Assembly (NCBI RefSeq): GCF_012927205.1
Contig: NZ_JABBGC010000001.1
Span: forward strand, 310,001-374,000
From: Chitinophaga fulva
GTDB lineage: Bacteria; Bacteroidota; Bacteroidia; Chitinophagales; Chitinophagaceae
Length of the DNA: 64,000 nucleotides
Direction of reading: 5' to 3'
The position numbers and the translations under genes are program-made. Positions 9,267 to 18,107 of this stretch are shown piece by piece. The notes under the pieces are model-generated. The model was not told the origin of the DNA. It searched no databases and was given only the letters and a program-made list of their open reading frames with translations. The first letter of the stretch is position 1. The number at the start of each line of letters is the position of its first letter.

Positions 9267-11144
9267 TTAAAGGACCATCCCTATCTGCAGAATCTTCCAG
9301 TTCAGATCAGAGTTAAGAACCGAATGGGTTGGAATCTCAGCATTCAACGCTTTAGTACTCAATATCCTATCTTTCACCAGGGTTTCCTTGATTTCCCGGA
9401 TCATCTCCTTCGTTTCTGAAAGTTCCATCCAGGATTGCTGGGGCGGCTCATACCCAATTTTGTCTTTTCTCCAGGCAATGTCTGCAGGAAGTATATCTTC
9501 CAGGGACTTTCTCATCAGGTATTTACTCCAGCCGTCATATATTTTGAAGTTGGATGGAAGGGTGAAAATATACTCTACCAAATGATGTGAGAGGAAGGGG
9601 AGCCGTACTTCAACAGAATGCTGCATCGAATTGCGGTCTGCATATCGCAGCAACTCCTGAAGCCCGGAGCCCGTGGTACTGGTTTTCAGCGAAAAGTTCA
9701 AGCCTCTGTCGGTAAACCAGCTTTTGCTGCTACCTACCATATTAACGCCCATAAAGTCTTTATCTATAAACCCGCCTCTGGACGAATGCCATCGATTATT
9801 CATATCCCTGAGCCGCTTCAGTACAGTAGCCGGTACCAACTCTTTAAATCTCTCTTTAAGGCTGTCATTATATACTACACTATTGATAGTATTACTTGCA
9901 TGAAGCTCCTGGTATCTGCTTAACTGGGTTTTGAAAACGTCTTTATTCTGATATTTCAGCTCGTTAAAAAACGATTTGAAATAAAAATGATACCCCGCCA
10001 GGATCTCATCCGCCCCCTGACCATCCAGCAATACCTTGATTTTCTCATTGCTGGCGCATTTCATTACTTCATTCTGCGCATTGATACTCGCTGAGGCAAA
10101 AGGCTCTTCCTGATGCCAGGCTACTTCTTTGATTCTGGCCAACAGGCTACGCTCATCCGGGAATATAAAATGAGGAATCGTTCTTGTGCGGGCCAATACC
10201 TTGTCAATATGTACACCTTCATCTTTCTTAAAGCCTGGGAAGCGCGCCGAAAAAGTATGCATTGCCCGCCCCTCATTGCTGGTCAGATGGTTAATCGCAC
10301 AAACAATCGCAGAACTATCCAATCCGCCGGAAAGGCTGGAGCCAATTTCAACATCTGACCGGAGTCTCAGGGAAACCGAATTAAAAAAAAGTTCCCGGAA
10401 CTTGTCAGTGGCCTGCTTTAAAGTAATTTCTCCATCTTCATGACCAGCTTCTACACTCCAGTACTGCTTAATATCGAGTTTGAAGGAAGGCAGGTGTAAA
10501 AAACCATAATGCCCTGGCTCCAGTCGTTTAATATTTTCAAAGAAAGTAACGGACAAATCAGTCTCGTCCATTATTTCATTATATACCAGATAGCGATAAA
10601 GCATCCGGTTATTGATCGCCTTTGGTACGCCGGCTGCCCACAGTGATTTCATCTCTGAACCAAACACAAAACGTTTGCCCGGCTCATAGTAATAGTGAAA
10701 CGGCTTTTCTCCAAAGCGGTCCCTGGCAAAAAATAAAGTTTGTTCCACTTCATCCCATATGGCGAAGGCAAACATGCCATCCAGAGAGGCCAGGCAATTT
10801 TCTCTTTCTGCATCGTACAAAGCCAATAACACTTCAGTATCGGATGTACTTCTAAAGCTGTAACCTTTTCCCTTAAGTTTTGTTCGTAACTCAATATAGT
10901 TATATATCTCCCCGTTAAAGGTAATCGTGTACCGATTGTCCGCGTAATGCATAGGTTGATGCCCTCCTTCTGTCAGATCGATGATCGAAAGGCGTCTGTG
11001 TCCAAGCCCTACCTGGCCATTTGGTGCCACCCATTGTCCCTCTCCGTCAGGTCCCCGATGGGCGATGATGTCTGTCATTTGCCGTAAAACATGACTATTG
11101 ACAGTTCCTGCAGCATTATTTAAAAGTCCGGTTATTCCACACAT
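9267..11144 (-). CDS. asnB: AsnB-type glutamine-dependent amidotransferase
   Basis: A 625-residue asparagine-synthase family protein, close to the family's usual length. The N-terminal glutaminase domain starts with the nucleophile Cys2 (MCGITGLL) and contains HRGPDGEG. The synthetase domain has the ATP pyrophosphatase loop SGGLDSS at residues 272-278. AsnB paralogues inside polysaccharide loci, such as WbpS of Pseudomonas, amidate the carboxyl of a sugar uronic acid. The neighbouring WbpA-B-D-E genes would make such an acid, so a uronamide-forming role is plausible, but plain asparagine synthesis is not excluded. It is the last gene of the upstream operon, set off by a 420-bp gap. Confidence 0.85.
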   Translation of the reverse strand: MCGITGLLNNAAGTVNSHVLRQMTDIIAHRGPDGEGQWVAPNGQVGLGHRRLSIIDLTEGGHQPMHYADNRYTITFNGEIYNYIELRTKLKGKGYSFRSTSDTEVLLALYDAERENCLASLDGMFAFAIWDEVEQTLFFARDRFGEKPFHYYYEPGKRFVFGSEMKSLWAAGVPKAINNRMLYRYLVYNEIMDETDLSVTFFENIKRLEPGHYGFLHLPSFKLDIKQYWSVEAGHEDGEITLKQATDKFRELFFNSVSLRLRSDVEIGSSLSGGLDSSAIVCAINHLTSNEGRAMHTFSARFPGFKKDEGVHIDKVLARTRTIPHFIFPDERSLLARIKEVAWHQEEPFASASINAQNEVMKCASNEKIKVLLDGQGADEILAGYHFYFKSFFNELKYQNKDVFKTQLSRYQELHASNTINSVVYNDSLKERFKELVPATVLKRLRDMNNRWHSSRGGFIDKDFMGVNMVGSSKSWFTDRGLNFSLKTSTTGSGLQELLRYADRNSMQHSVEVRLPFLSHHLVEYIFTLPSNFKIYDGWSKYLMRKSLEDILPADIAWRKDKIGYEPPQQSWMELSETKEMIREIKETLVKDRILSTKALNAEIPTHSVLNSDLNWKILQIGMVL

Positions 11145-11564
11145 TTGTGTTGATTGTTACTGTATTATTATATTAATGAGATTTTCCTGGGCGGAGACAA
11201 AACGGGGTTACATCATGCGACGAAATTTATTCACATGATTCATTTTCCGTTAAAAAAACCGTTCCCTCTGCAAAATGTTTAAATGTTAGCTGGTTTTTAA
11301 GACTATGTGGACAGCAAAAGAACAAAGAGCCACCCTCTCTATTCAGCTTTGAATAACGAAGACTCAACAGTATCAGAAATCCAGGATACATAGAAATTAT
11401 ACTATAACTCTAAGACGAGTAAACCGGTTTTCCCCTCTATCCAAAGAACAAAAATATTTATCTGGAAAATTTACATGTCAATATTTTTATATATTTCAAA
11501 GTCAAAAGTATAAGGGTCAACCAGAATTAACATTTAAACCTGCAAGGAAAATCAGGCTATAATC
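11145..11564 (-). other. Intergenic gap before asnB with a possible promoter
   Basis: This 420-bp AT-rich gap separates wzx from asnB. The best promoter candidate on the minus strand is TATTTTTG (11456-11449) with TTG at 11481-11479, spacing 22, which is a little long. It would give asnB a 300-nt leader. No open frame or RNA gene was recognised. The gap suggests that asnB can be transcribed separately or was joined to the operon later. Confidence 0.35.
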
Positions 11565-13013
11565 TTATTTTGTATTGCCGGATCTGGCTGCAAAGAGGCT
11601 ATAACTTTCCTGCAAAAATGACTTGTTCAGCCCCAGATAGATCAGCCCGAAAACGAATAGTACAATAGTGTCAGCGACATATTCATTCATCCAGTTTCCA
11701 GCCATCATTTTTATAAAAATTCCTGCTATGAAAGCGAGACATGTTATCGCCAACAGGGAAAGAAAAGAAGAACTATAGCTTTTTAATGAAATGTTCACTA
11801 CTCTTTTAATAAAGAAAAACCAATATAGAAAGAGAAATGAAACAATACAGATCGCCTGCCCGACAGATATGCCTAATACTCCCCATATACCACCTATCAT
11901 TACAAAAACGGGGTTGGTGATTACCCGGAAAATAGTCCAGTTAAATCCCAGATTGGTTTTGCCGGTAACAATGACCAGTATACTGGCTGATCCTAATAAA
12001 GACATAACCCCACCCCAGATGCACAATACCTGCAATGGTAATGCTGCGGTAACATATGACTTCCCGTACAATATCAGTAATACTTCCTGCGCAAACAAGG
12101 CGATTAGTGCATAAACCGGGAAACTGATAAATCCAACTGCTTTCAATAACCGCAAAAACAGCGCATTAAATTCTCTGGCATCGTTTCTCAGCTTTACGAG
12201 TATCGGAATGCCCACATTTTGAATAATTGGATTCAGGAGGGAATATGGCCTTAATACCAGCTGTTTGATCAGATTGTATACACCCAGGTCCGCCGGTCCC
12301 ATGATCTTCCCTATGATGATGATATCCAGCTGGCTGGACACGAAATCCAGGATCTGTGCTCCCGTTTGATATAACCCAACTTTATACAGTGATTTATTTT
12401 CCTTTATGTTCAGGTAAAATGAAATGGGGTGAGATTGGATGCTGGTTAAGATCAATAAGGTAGATGACAGTAAAGAATTCAGGATGGTAGAATACACCAG
12501 GCTATATACACCATAGTTATTGGCGGCAAGATACACTGCCAGTCCCAGCGAAACAAGGGCAGCAATGATCTCAATAATGGCTATCTCCTTAAAGCGCAGC
12601 TCCTTTTGTTTGAAAACTTTGAATTGTCGTCCTGCCGTAGCGATGATTAAATCCAGCCCCATTACTGGTATCAGGCTCCTTAATTCATTAAGGTCATAAA
12701 ATCCGGCAATCAGCGGCGTAAACAATAACAGCAGCAGGTATAGGAAAACGCCGGAGAGAAAGCTTACCCAGTATAAACTGCTGTACTCTTTTTTAGTAAT
12801 GTCATTCCTGGAAAACAGCACAGTAGATATTCCCAGGTCGGTAAAAATATGGGTAAATCCAAGCACAAGGGTGACTATCGCCACCAGTCCAAAGTCAGTC
12901 TTTGAAAGAAACCTTGTCAGAATTGATAACCGGAGTAATTGCACAACTACCTGCACAACCATCGACCCGGCTGTCCAACTGGTACCAAATACCGCCTTCT
13001 TTACTAAACTCAT
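11565..13013 (-). CDS. wzx: Wzx-type oligosaccharide flippase
   Basis: A 482-residue integral membrane protein with about twelve to fourteen hydrophobic helices. The N-terminus (TSWTAGSMVVQVVVQLLRLSI, then RFLSKTDFGLVAIVTLVLGF) is typical of the MOP/MATE exporter superfamily subgroup that moves undecaprenyl-linked sugars across the inner membrane. It overlaps the preceding glycosyltransferase gene by 4 bp (ATGA), so translation is coupled. With the EpsG-like protein, Wzz and Wza it completes a Wzx/Wzy-type assembly line, which is the basis for the functional call. Confidence 0.87.
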   Translation of the reverse strand: MSLVKKAVFGTSWTAGSMVVQVVVQLLRLSILTRFLSKTDFGLVAIVTLVLGFTHIFTDLGISTVLFSRNDITKKEYSSLYWVSFLSGVFLYLLLLLFTPLIAGFYDLNELRSLIPVMGLDLIIATAGRQFKVFKQKELRFKEIAIIEIIAALVSLGLAVYLAANNYGVYSLVYSTILNSLLSSTLLILTSIQSHPISFYLNIKENKSLYKVGLYQTGAQILDFVSSQLDIIIIGKIMGPADLGVYNLIKQLVLRPYSLLNPIIQNVGIPILVKLRNDAREFNALFLRLLKAVGFISFPVYALIALFAQEVLLILYGKSYVTAALPLQVLCIWGGVMSLLGSASILVIVTGKTNLGFNWTIFRVITNPVFVMIGGIWGVLGISVGQAICIVSFLFLYWFFFIKRVVNISLKSYSSSFLSLLAITCLAFIAGIFIKMMAGNWMNEYVADTIVLFVFGLIYLGLNKSFLQESYSLFAARSGNTK

Positions 13014-14209
13014 TGAGTACTTGCATTTAATTGGTCATACACCCCCAACCATTTGTAAACATTGGCTTCCCAGCTTTTCAGATTGTAAGCAATGTTTCGG
13101 TTACCCTTGCACTTTTCTTTAAACACCTGCATATTTGACAGGATTTCTTTCAGTGCATTCACAAGATCAGCAACTGTATTATTTTCTACTGTGGGATACA
13201 CCATACCAGCAGTGTCCAGTTCGGGGTATTTTAACCAAGCTCCATTTAATACAACGGTACCGGCATAAAAATATTCAAGCATTGCAGCAGAAAACGCGTC
13301 CTGTGATTGAATATGGATAAATACGTCGGAAACAACTCGTATTTCCATTACCTGCTCTTCAGCCAGGAACTTGTCAAAAATAGTAACCGGGAAACTTACA
13401 TGCTGAAGCCACTGCCTGATCTCGTTCCGGTAATTTTCATCAGCGGGATAAGTAACCGGAAACAACACATGTATTTTTGTATTCCCAAGCTCTTTTACCG
13501 TTTGCTCCAGTGCGTCAATAATTTGAAGATGATTCTGCTCCCTGGCGCCGTTATGTCCGGCGGAAATAACGATGCATTCCGGATCAATTCCCAGCCTTTC
13601 CTTTATTTTAGTGGCATTCGCAGTTTGCAGAAACTCCTCCATCCTGTCTATTACAGGCGATCCAAACCTGATTTCGCTGATCTTGCCATTGAGTGCCGGA
13701 TACTCTGCGGCCACCTCGGATGACATCTGGGACGTACCTACCAGTATTTTGTCTACATAATGCAGCAAATAATCAAATTCCTTCTTCTGTCGTTTACCAA
13801 AGGCGGCTCTGTCCTGGTAATAATCACTTCCCCACAGACAGGCAAAAATATTATCCGTTTTTCTTCTGATAAAAGGAACAATGTACGCATAGAAGGTATC
13901 TAGATAGTGAATCTCTGCAACAGTGTATCGCCGTTTAATACTGGTACTCAGCTTTATTATGCTAATAATATTAAAAAGGGTGTATAACGGCCCGGCATTC
14001 CGAAATTTTTTTAAAAAAAATCCCTCCTTCCGGAAATAGACGTTATTAAAAATTTTATGTAAGTCGTTTAATTTATTATCGGAGACATCACCTGTGCACA
14101 TCATATCAACCATCAACGGCTTCGTTGAATATTTCCTTAGTGCTTTTGCCAGGTTCTCAATGTGAAAATTACTGACTTCCCCGATTAATAAAATTCTGAG
14201 TTCATCCAT
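13010..14209 (-). CDS. Glycosyltransferase, GT-B type
   Basis: A 399-residue protein with no signal peptide. The start RILLIGEVSNFHIENLAKALRK and the C-terminal stretch SQDAFSAAMLEYFYAGTVVLNGAWLKYPEL (about residue 305) fit a two-domain GT-B enzyme: the SAAMLEYFYAG segment corresponds to the donor-binding E..a.g motif of GT4-like families. It lies 38 bp after the nucleotidyltransferase gene and overlaps wzx. Its position among nucleotide-sugar genes suggests that it uses one of the modified sugars, but which one cannot be read. Confidence 0.72.
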   Translation of the reverse strand: MDELRILLIGEVSNFHIENLAKALRKYSTKPLMVDMMCTGDVSDNKLNDLHKIFNNVYFRKEGFFLKKFRNAGPLYTLFNIISIIKLSTSIKRRYTVAEIHYLDTFYAYIVPFIRRKTDNIFACLWGSDYYQDRAAFGKRQKKEFDYLLHYVDKILVGTSQMSSEVAAEYPALNGKISEIRFGSPVIDRMEEFLQTANATKIKERLGIDPECIVISAGHNGAREQNHLQIIDALEQTVKELGNTKIHVLFPVTYPADENYRNEIRQWLQHVSFPVTIFDKFLAEEQVMEIRVVSDVFIHIQSQDAFSAAMLEYFYAGTVVLNGAWLKYPELDTAGMVYPTVENNTVADLVNALKEILSNMQVFKEKCKGNRNIAYNLKSWEANVYKWLGVYDQLNASTQ

Positions 14210-14247
14210 TTATTTGGTCCCGTTTAATCTTACCAACATTTAAGTTC

Positions 14248-15327
14248 CTACTTGTCATCCAGATACTTTATCGTATCGAAGTATTCTTTCCATTCGCCAA
14301 TATCAAGCCATGACCGTTCACTGACAGGAAATACGCCAATCCGGTGATTCTTGCTACGGAGTAGTTCTATCAAATCGGTAATATGCAGGAATTCATTCTC
14401 TGTAATGTAATTCATCACCTCAGGCTCCAGAATATACATCCCGGAGTTCACCATATAGGTTAATTCAGGCTTTTCATCAATACCAAGCAACTCTCCATTT
14501 TCTCCGCATTTGATAATTCCGTATGGAATCTTCATATGCTTCAAAGAAGCCACGATGGTGACTATATTTTTATTTTCTTTATGATAGTCGTATATTTCTT
14601 TGTAATCGTTCTCAATCAGCACGTCACAATTGGAAACAAAGAAAGTTGACTTGATTACATCTTTCAACAGGAATAAGCTACCAGCCGTACCTAAAGGTTT
14701 TGTTTCCATGAAGTAACTCAGCTCGTAGTCTTTTTCTATTCCGTCAAAATAGAACTTGATCATTTCGGCTTTATAATTCACCGAAACATAGTAGTCTTTA
14801 ACGCCAAAGAACCTGAATCTGTTGATTATTTCCTCAAGGATGGGTTTTTCGCCTACAGGCACCAGAGGTTTAGGAATGATATTAGTGATTGGACGGAGTC
14901 TGGTCCCTTTACCACCAGCCATGATCACAACGGGAACATCCAGTTTACCTTTCGGCAACAGCGGGTTTTTCTTAAAAAGGTCTTCCCAGAAGATAACATC
15001 TACCAGTTCATTTTGCTGATTCACGATAGGCATGCACTCACTCCGCAATTCCAGTAATCGGCTTTTGATACTCGTTATATCATCACCAATTTTTGAAACA
15101 ATAGGCGCTTCCTTTCGGACAATAGACGCGATGTGTTCATCAAGTGATATATTTTTTATGATGGCCCTTTGAATATCACCGATTGTTAACAGTGTACTGA
15201 ATTTCGCATCCTGTACCACCAACAACAGGCGAATCCTGTTCTCATCCATTTGTTTCAGTGCCTGCAAAATAGTACTATCAAAATGAATGATGCGGTCAGT
15301 TATTCTTTTATCATTTGTGTTCAGCAT
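14248..15327 (-). CDS. ptmE: CBS-domain sugar-1-phosphate nucleotidyltransferase (PtmE/LegF-associated type)
   Basis: A 359-residue fusion of two N-terminal CBS motifs (about residues 10-115) with an NTP-transferase domain. The signature AGGKGTRLRP lies at residues 137-146, followed by KPLVPVGEKPILE. The same architecture is found in PtmE of Campylobacter, which makes GDP-glucosamine at the start of the legionaminic acid route. The LegB-, LegC- and NeuD-like genes directly upstream fit this. The CBS pair probably senses an adenosyl ligand. Which nucleotide it uses is inferred from the family. It starts 9 bp after the acetyltransferase gene. Confidence 0.82.
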   Translation of the reverse strand: MLNTNDKRITDRIIHFDSTILQALKQMDENRIRLLLVVQDAKFSTLLTIGDIQRAIIKNISLDEHIASIVRKEAPIVSKIGDDITSIKSRLLELRSECMPIVNQQNELVDVIFWEDLFKKNPLLPKGKLDVPVVIMAGGKGTRLRPITNIIPKPLVPVGEKPILEEIINRFRFFGVKDYYVSVNYKAEMIKFYFDGIEKDYELSYFMETKPLGTAGSLFLLKDVIKSTFFVSNCDVLIENDYKEIYDYHKENKNIVTIVASLKHMKIPYGIIKCGENGELLGIDEKPELTYMVNSGMYILEPEVMNYITENEFLHITDLIELLRSKNHRIGVFPVSERSWLDIGEWKEYFDTIKYLDDK

Positions 15328-15336
15328 ATGGTTAAT

Positions 15337-15957
15337 TTACTGCTTTCTTATTACTCTTGCAGGCACACCCGCCACAACATCACCCTTTTCTATGTTTTTT
15401 GTTACAACGGCACCAGCACCAATAATTACATCATCTCCAACGGTTATTCCAGGCAATATAGTTGTGTTAGCACCTACATACACCCTGCTTCCGAGCGTTA
15501 CTTTTCCCAACAAAACGGCATTAGGGGCAATAGTAGTAAAAGCACCTACTACACAGTCGTGCATAACATTGGCATTCACATTAAGCCTTACGCCACGACC
15601 AATAACAGTATTTGCAGACAGGTTGACACCGGATTGAACCATCAATCCCTCAACATCAAGATTTGCGCTTTTCGAAATTCTTGCATGAGGCGACAACAAT
15701 GAGCCAATCCGGAATCCGATGTTTTTATAAAAAGCAAACAGTTTTTCCCGCACAATGGGTATATCAGGAGATAGTATAATATCGGCCTTGTCGCCATATT
15801 CACCAAATATCGCTCTCGCATCATCGTCCTTCCCCAGATAAGTCAATGGATAACCAGGGGCCTCCCGGACGTCAATTATCCCGGTTATATCTGATCCACA
15901 AAGATCAGCCAATTCAATCATCTCGCTGAAGGCACCCACCAAAATAATATCCATCAA
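15337..15957 (-). CDS. NeuD/PglD-type sugar O/N-acyltransferase
   Basis: A 206-residue protein with the NeuD family plan: an N-terminal Rossmann-like domain (MDIILVGAFSEMIELADLCG, about 1-90) and a C-terminal left-handed beta-helix of hexapeptide repeats (SANTVIGRGV, VNANVMHDCVVGAFTTIAPNAVLLGKVTLGS), ending IEKGDVVAGVPARVIRK. Relatives transfer acetyl from acetyl-CoA to the 4-amino group of UDP-4-amino-sugars (PglD) or act on sialic-acid-like sugars. Next to the 4-aminotransferase gene, N-acetylation of a 4-amino-4,6-dideoxy sugar is the likely job. It starts 3 bp after the aminotransferase. Confidence 0.85.
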   Translation of the reverse strand: MMDIILVGAFSEMIELADLCGSDITGIIDVREAPGYPLTYLGKDDDARAIFGEYGDKADIILSPDIPIVREKLFAFYKNIGFRIGSLLSPHARISKSANLDVEGLMVQSGVNLSANTVIGRGVRLNVNANVMHDCVVGAFTTIAPNAVLLGKVTLGSRVYVGANTTILPGITVGDDVIIGAGAVVTKNIEKGDVVAGVPARVIRKQ

Positions 15958-15959
15958 TA

Positions 15960-17090
15960 TTAGATTGAATCTTTCAAACTATCAACTATAAATTTGATAT
16001 CTTCTCCGGACAGGGAAGCATACATTGGCAAGGTAATCTCGTTATCTGTTACATACTCTGTCATTGGTACATTTGCGCCAAAGGGTTTGTAAGCAGAAAA
16101 TCTGTGAATGGCCGGATAATGTACGCTGGTCTGTACACCTTTTGCATGAATTCGCTCTCTTACGTTGTCACGGTTTTCAACATCACTGTTTTTAAGCACA
16201 ATTGGAAATATATAGTTTGAAACAAACTCTGTATTTCCGGCAAACGGCACATAAATTTTATCTTCCAGAGATTTCAGTTCTGTAAGATATAGCTCCCGCA
16301 CTTTTACCCGTTTATTCAGATCTTCCTGTAGTTTACCAAACTGAACTATGGCAATGGCCGCTCTCATATCATCCATTCTGTAATTGTATCCAACTTCCAC
16401 AACATCATAACTGGTAGCATGTCCTTTCGCCCTCTGGTAAGACATGGTAGTCATACCGTGGGAACGCAGGCTTTTTACCCTGCGGGCAACTTGCTCGTCA
16501 TTGGTTACAATCATTCCTCCTTCACCGGTGCTGATATTTTTATTTGAGAAGAAGCTAAAGCAGCCTACTTCTCCGATAGTACCGAGCTTTTTTCCTTTAT
16601 ATTCTGACAACGGACCATGGCAGGCATCCTCTACAACCCGAAGGTTATGTTTCGCAGCAATAGCCATGATAGCGTCCATATCGCAAGGGAAACCGGCGAA
16701 GTGCATTACCACGATAGCCTTGGTTTTGGGAGTAATAGCGGCTTCAATTCGGGCAGCAGAAATATTCAGATCATCGTAATTCTCAATATCACAGAAAACC
16801 GGTTTGGCTCCGATATAACGAATTGCATTTGCTGTAGCCACGAAAGATAATGACGGGCAAATTACCTCGTCGCCTTCCTCAATTCCTACAGCCAGGTATG
16901 CCAGATGGAGCGCAGTAGTACAATTGGACATGCCAATCGCATATTTAACCCCCAGCATTTCAGCAAAAATCCGTTCCATTTCCTCACACCTCGGACCTAT
17001 AGAGATCCAGTTGGACCTTATTGTTTCCACGATGGCCTTTTCTTCGCGTTCATCAAAATTAAGATCAAACAAAGGTATTTTATAGCTCAT
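15960..17090 (-). CDS. legC: DegT/DnrJ/EryC1 PLP aminotransferase, LegC-like
   Basis: A 376-residue cytoplasmic PLP enzyme of the sugar aminotransferase family. The PLP lysine is K184 in FFSNKNISTGEGG; the upstream EDACHGP (about 154) carries the ring-stacking region. It is expected to aminate C4 of a 4-keto-6-deoxy nucleotide sugar using glutamate. The LegB-type dehydratase gene 11 bp upstream would supply the keto sugar and the NeuD-type gene downstream the acyl group. Assignment to LegC rather than a general ArnB/PglE type rests on this neighbourhood. Confidence 0.82.
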   Translation of the reverse strand: MSYKIPLFDLNFDEREEKAIVETIRSNWISIGPRCEEMERIFAEMLGVKYAIGMSNCTTALHLAYLAVGIEEGDEVICPSLSFVATANAIRYIGAKPVFCDIENYDDLNISAARIEAAITPKTKAIVVMHFAGFPCDMDAIMAIAAKHNLRVVEDACHGPLSEYKGKKLGTIGEVGCFSFFSNKNISTGEGGMIVTNDEQVARRVKSLRSHGMTTMSYQRAKGHATSYDVVEVGYNYRMDDMRAAIAIVQFGKLQEDLNKRVKVRELYLTELKSLEDKIYVPFAGNTEFVSNYIFPIVLKNSDVENRDNVRERIHAKGVQTSVHYPAIHRFSAYKPFGANVPMTEYVTDNEITLPMYASLSGEDIKFIVDSLKDSI

Positions 17091-17100
17091 ATGGTTATTT

Positions 17101-18099
17101 TTATATATTGTAGATGTTCGATTTATACTGTTTCAGATTACTGCTGTCGGAGAACCATGCGATGGTTTGTTTGAGCCCCTCTTCGAGAGAAAACTGCTGG
17201 CGCCAGTCCGTATGGCTTATGATCTTCTGATTTGACCCGAACAACCGGAAGACTTCGCTTTTAGCCGGACGTATACGTTGCTCATCAGCGATGAGTTTAG
17301 CGGCAGGAGACACGATTTCAATTATCTTGCCAGCAAGATCTCCAATGCTGATTTCAGACTGTGTAGCGATATTACAATCCTGTCCTACCAACTGATCACA
17401 TTTGGCAATCTCAATAAATCCCTTCACCGTATCTTTTACATACAGTAAATCCCTTGTGGGAGAAAGATCCCCTAAACGGATCTCCGTGCTGCCATTTAAC
17501 AGTTGGGTGATAATTGTTGGGATAACAGCCCTTGCCGATTGCCTGGGGCCATAAGTATTAAACGGACGAACGATGGTAACAGGCAGGTTAAAACTTCTGA
17601 AAAATGACTCTGCGATACAGTCTGCGCCAATCTTAGAAGCTGAATAAGGAGACTGTGGCTGCCGTGGATGGATTTCATCTATTGGCACATACTGAGCCGT
17701 TCCATACACTTCGGAGGTAGAGGTTACAATTACCCGCTCTGTCTGCAGATCTCTTGCGGCCTGTAACACATTTAATGTACCCTTGATGTTGGTATCAATG
17801 TAAGCATCCGGGGAATGATAACTGAATGGAATTGCGATTAAAGCGCCAAGATGGAAAACAACATCAATTCCTTTCATGGCTTCTCTCATGCCGTTCGGGT
17901 CCCTTATGTCCCCGGTAAATATCTTAATTTTACTAAGCTTTTCTTTAGGGAAAGTATCCAGCCACCCCCAGCTGTTAAATGAATTATAATAACAAAAGGC
18001 TGTTACTTCCAGGTCATTATCCAGTAATTCCTCTACAAGATGACTTCCGATAAAACCATCAGCCCCTGTAACCAATATCTTCTTTCCGGTTAGTTTCAT
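17101..18099 (-). CDS. legB: LegB-type nucleotide-sugar 4,6-dehydratase (extended SDR)
   Basis: A 332-residue short-chain dehydrogenase/reductase. The NAD loop VTGADGFIGSHL starts at residue 10, the catalytic TSTSEVYG segment is at about 126, and Y152xxxK156 completes the active site. The string AFCYYNSFNSWGWLD and the block SARAVIPTIITQ are strongly like LegB of Campylobacter, which forms the 4-keto-6-deoxy intermediate in legionaminic acid synthesis. The route here appears truncated because no NeuB/LegI synthase, LegG or CMP-transferase gene is in the window. It starts 8 bp after wbpB. Confidence 0.86.
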   Translation of the reverse strand: MKLTGKKILVTGADGFIGSHLVEELLDNDLEVTAFCYYNSFNSWGWLDTFPKEKLSKIKIFTGDIRDPNGMREAMKGIDVVFHLGALIAIPFSYHSPDAYIDTNIKGTLNVLQAARDLQTERVIVTSTSEVYGTAQYVPIDEIHPRQPQSPYSASKIGADCIAESFFRSFNLPVTIVRPFNTYGPRQSARAVIPTIITQLLNGSTEIRLGDLSPTRDLLYVKDTVKGFIEIAKCDQLVGQDCNIATQSEISIGDLAGKIIEIVSPAAKLIADEQRIRPAKSEVFRLFGSNQKIISHTDWRQQFSLEEGLKQTIAWFSDSSNLKQYKSNIYNI

Positions 18100-18107
18100 T
18101 GTAATAT

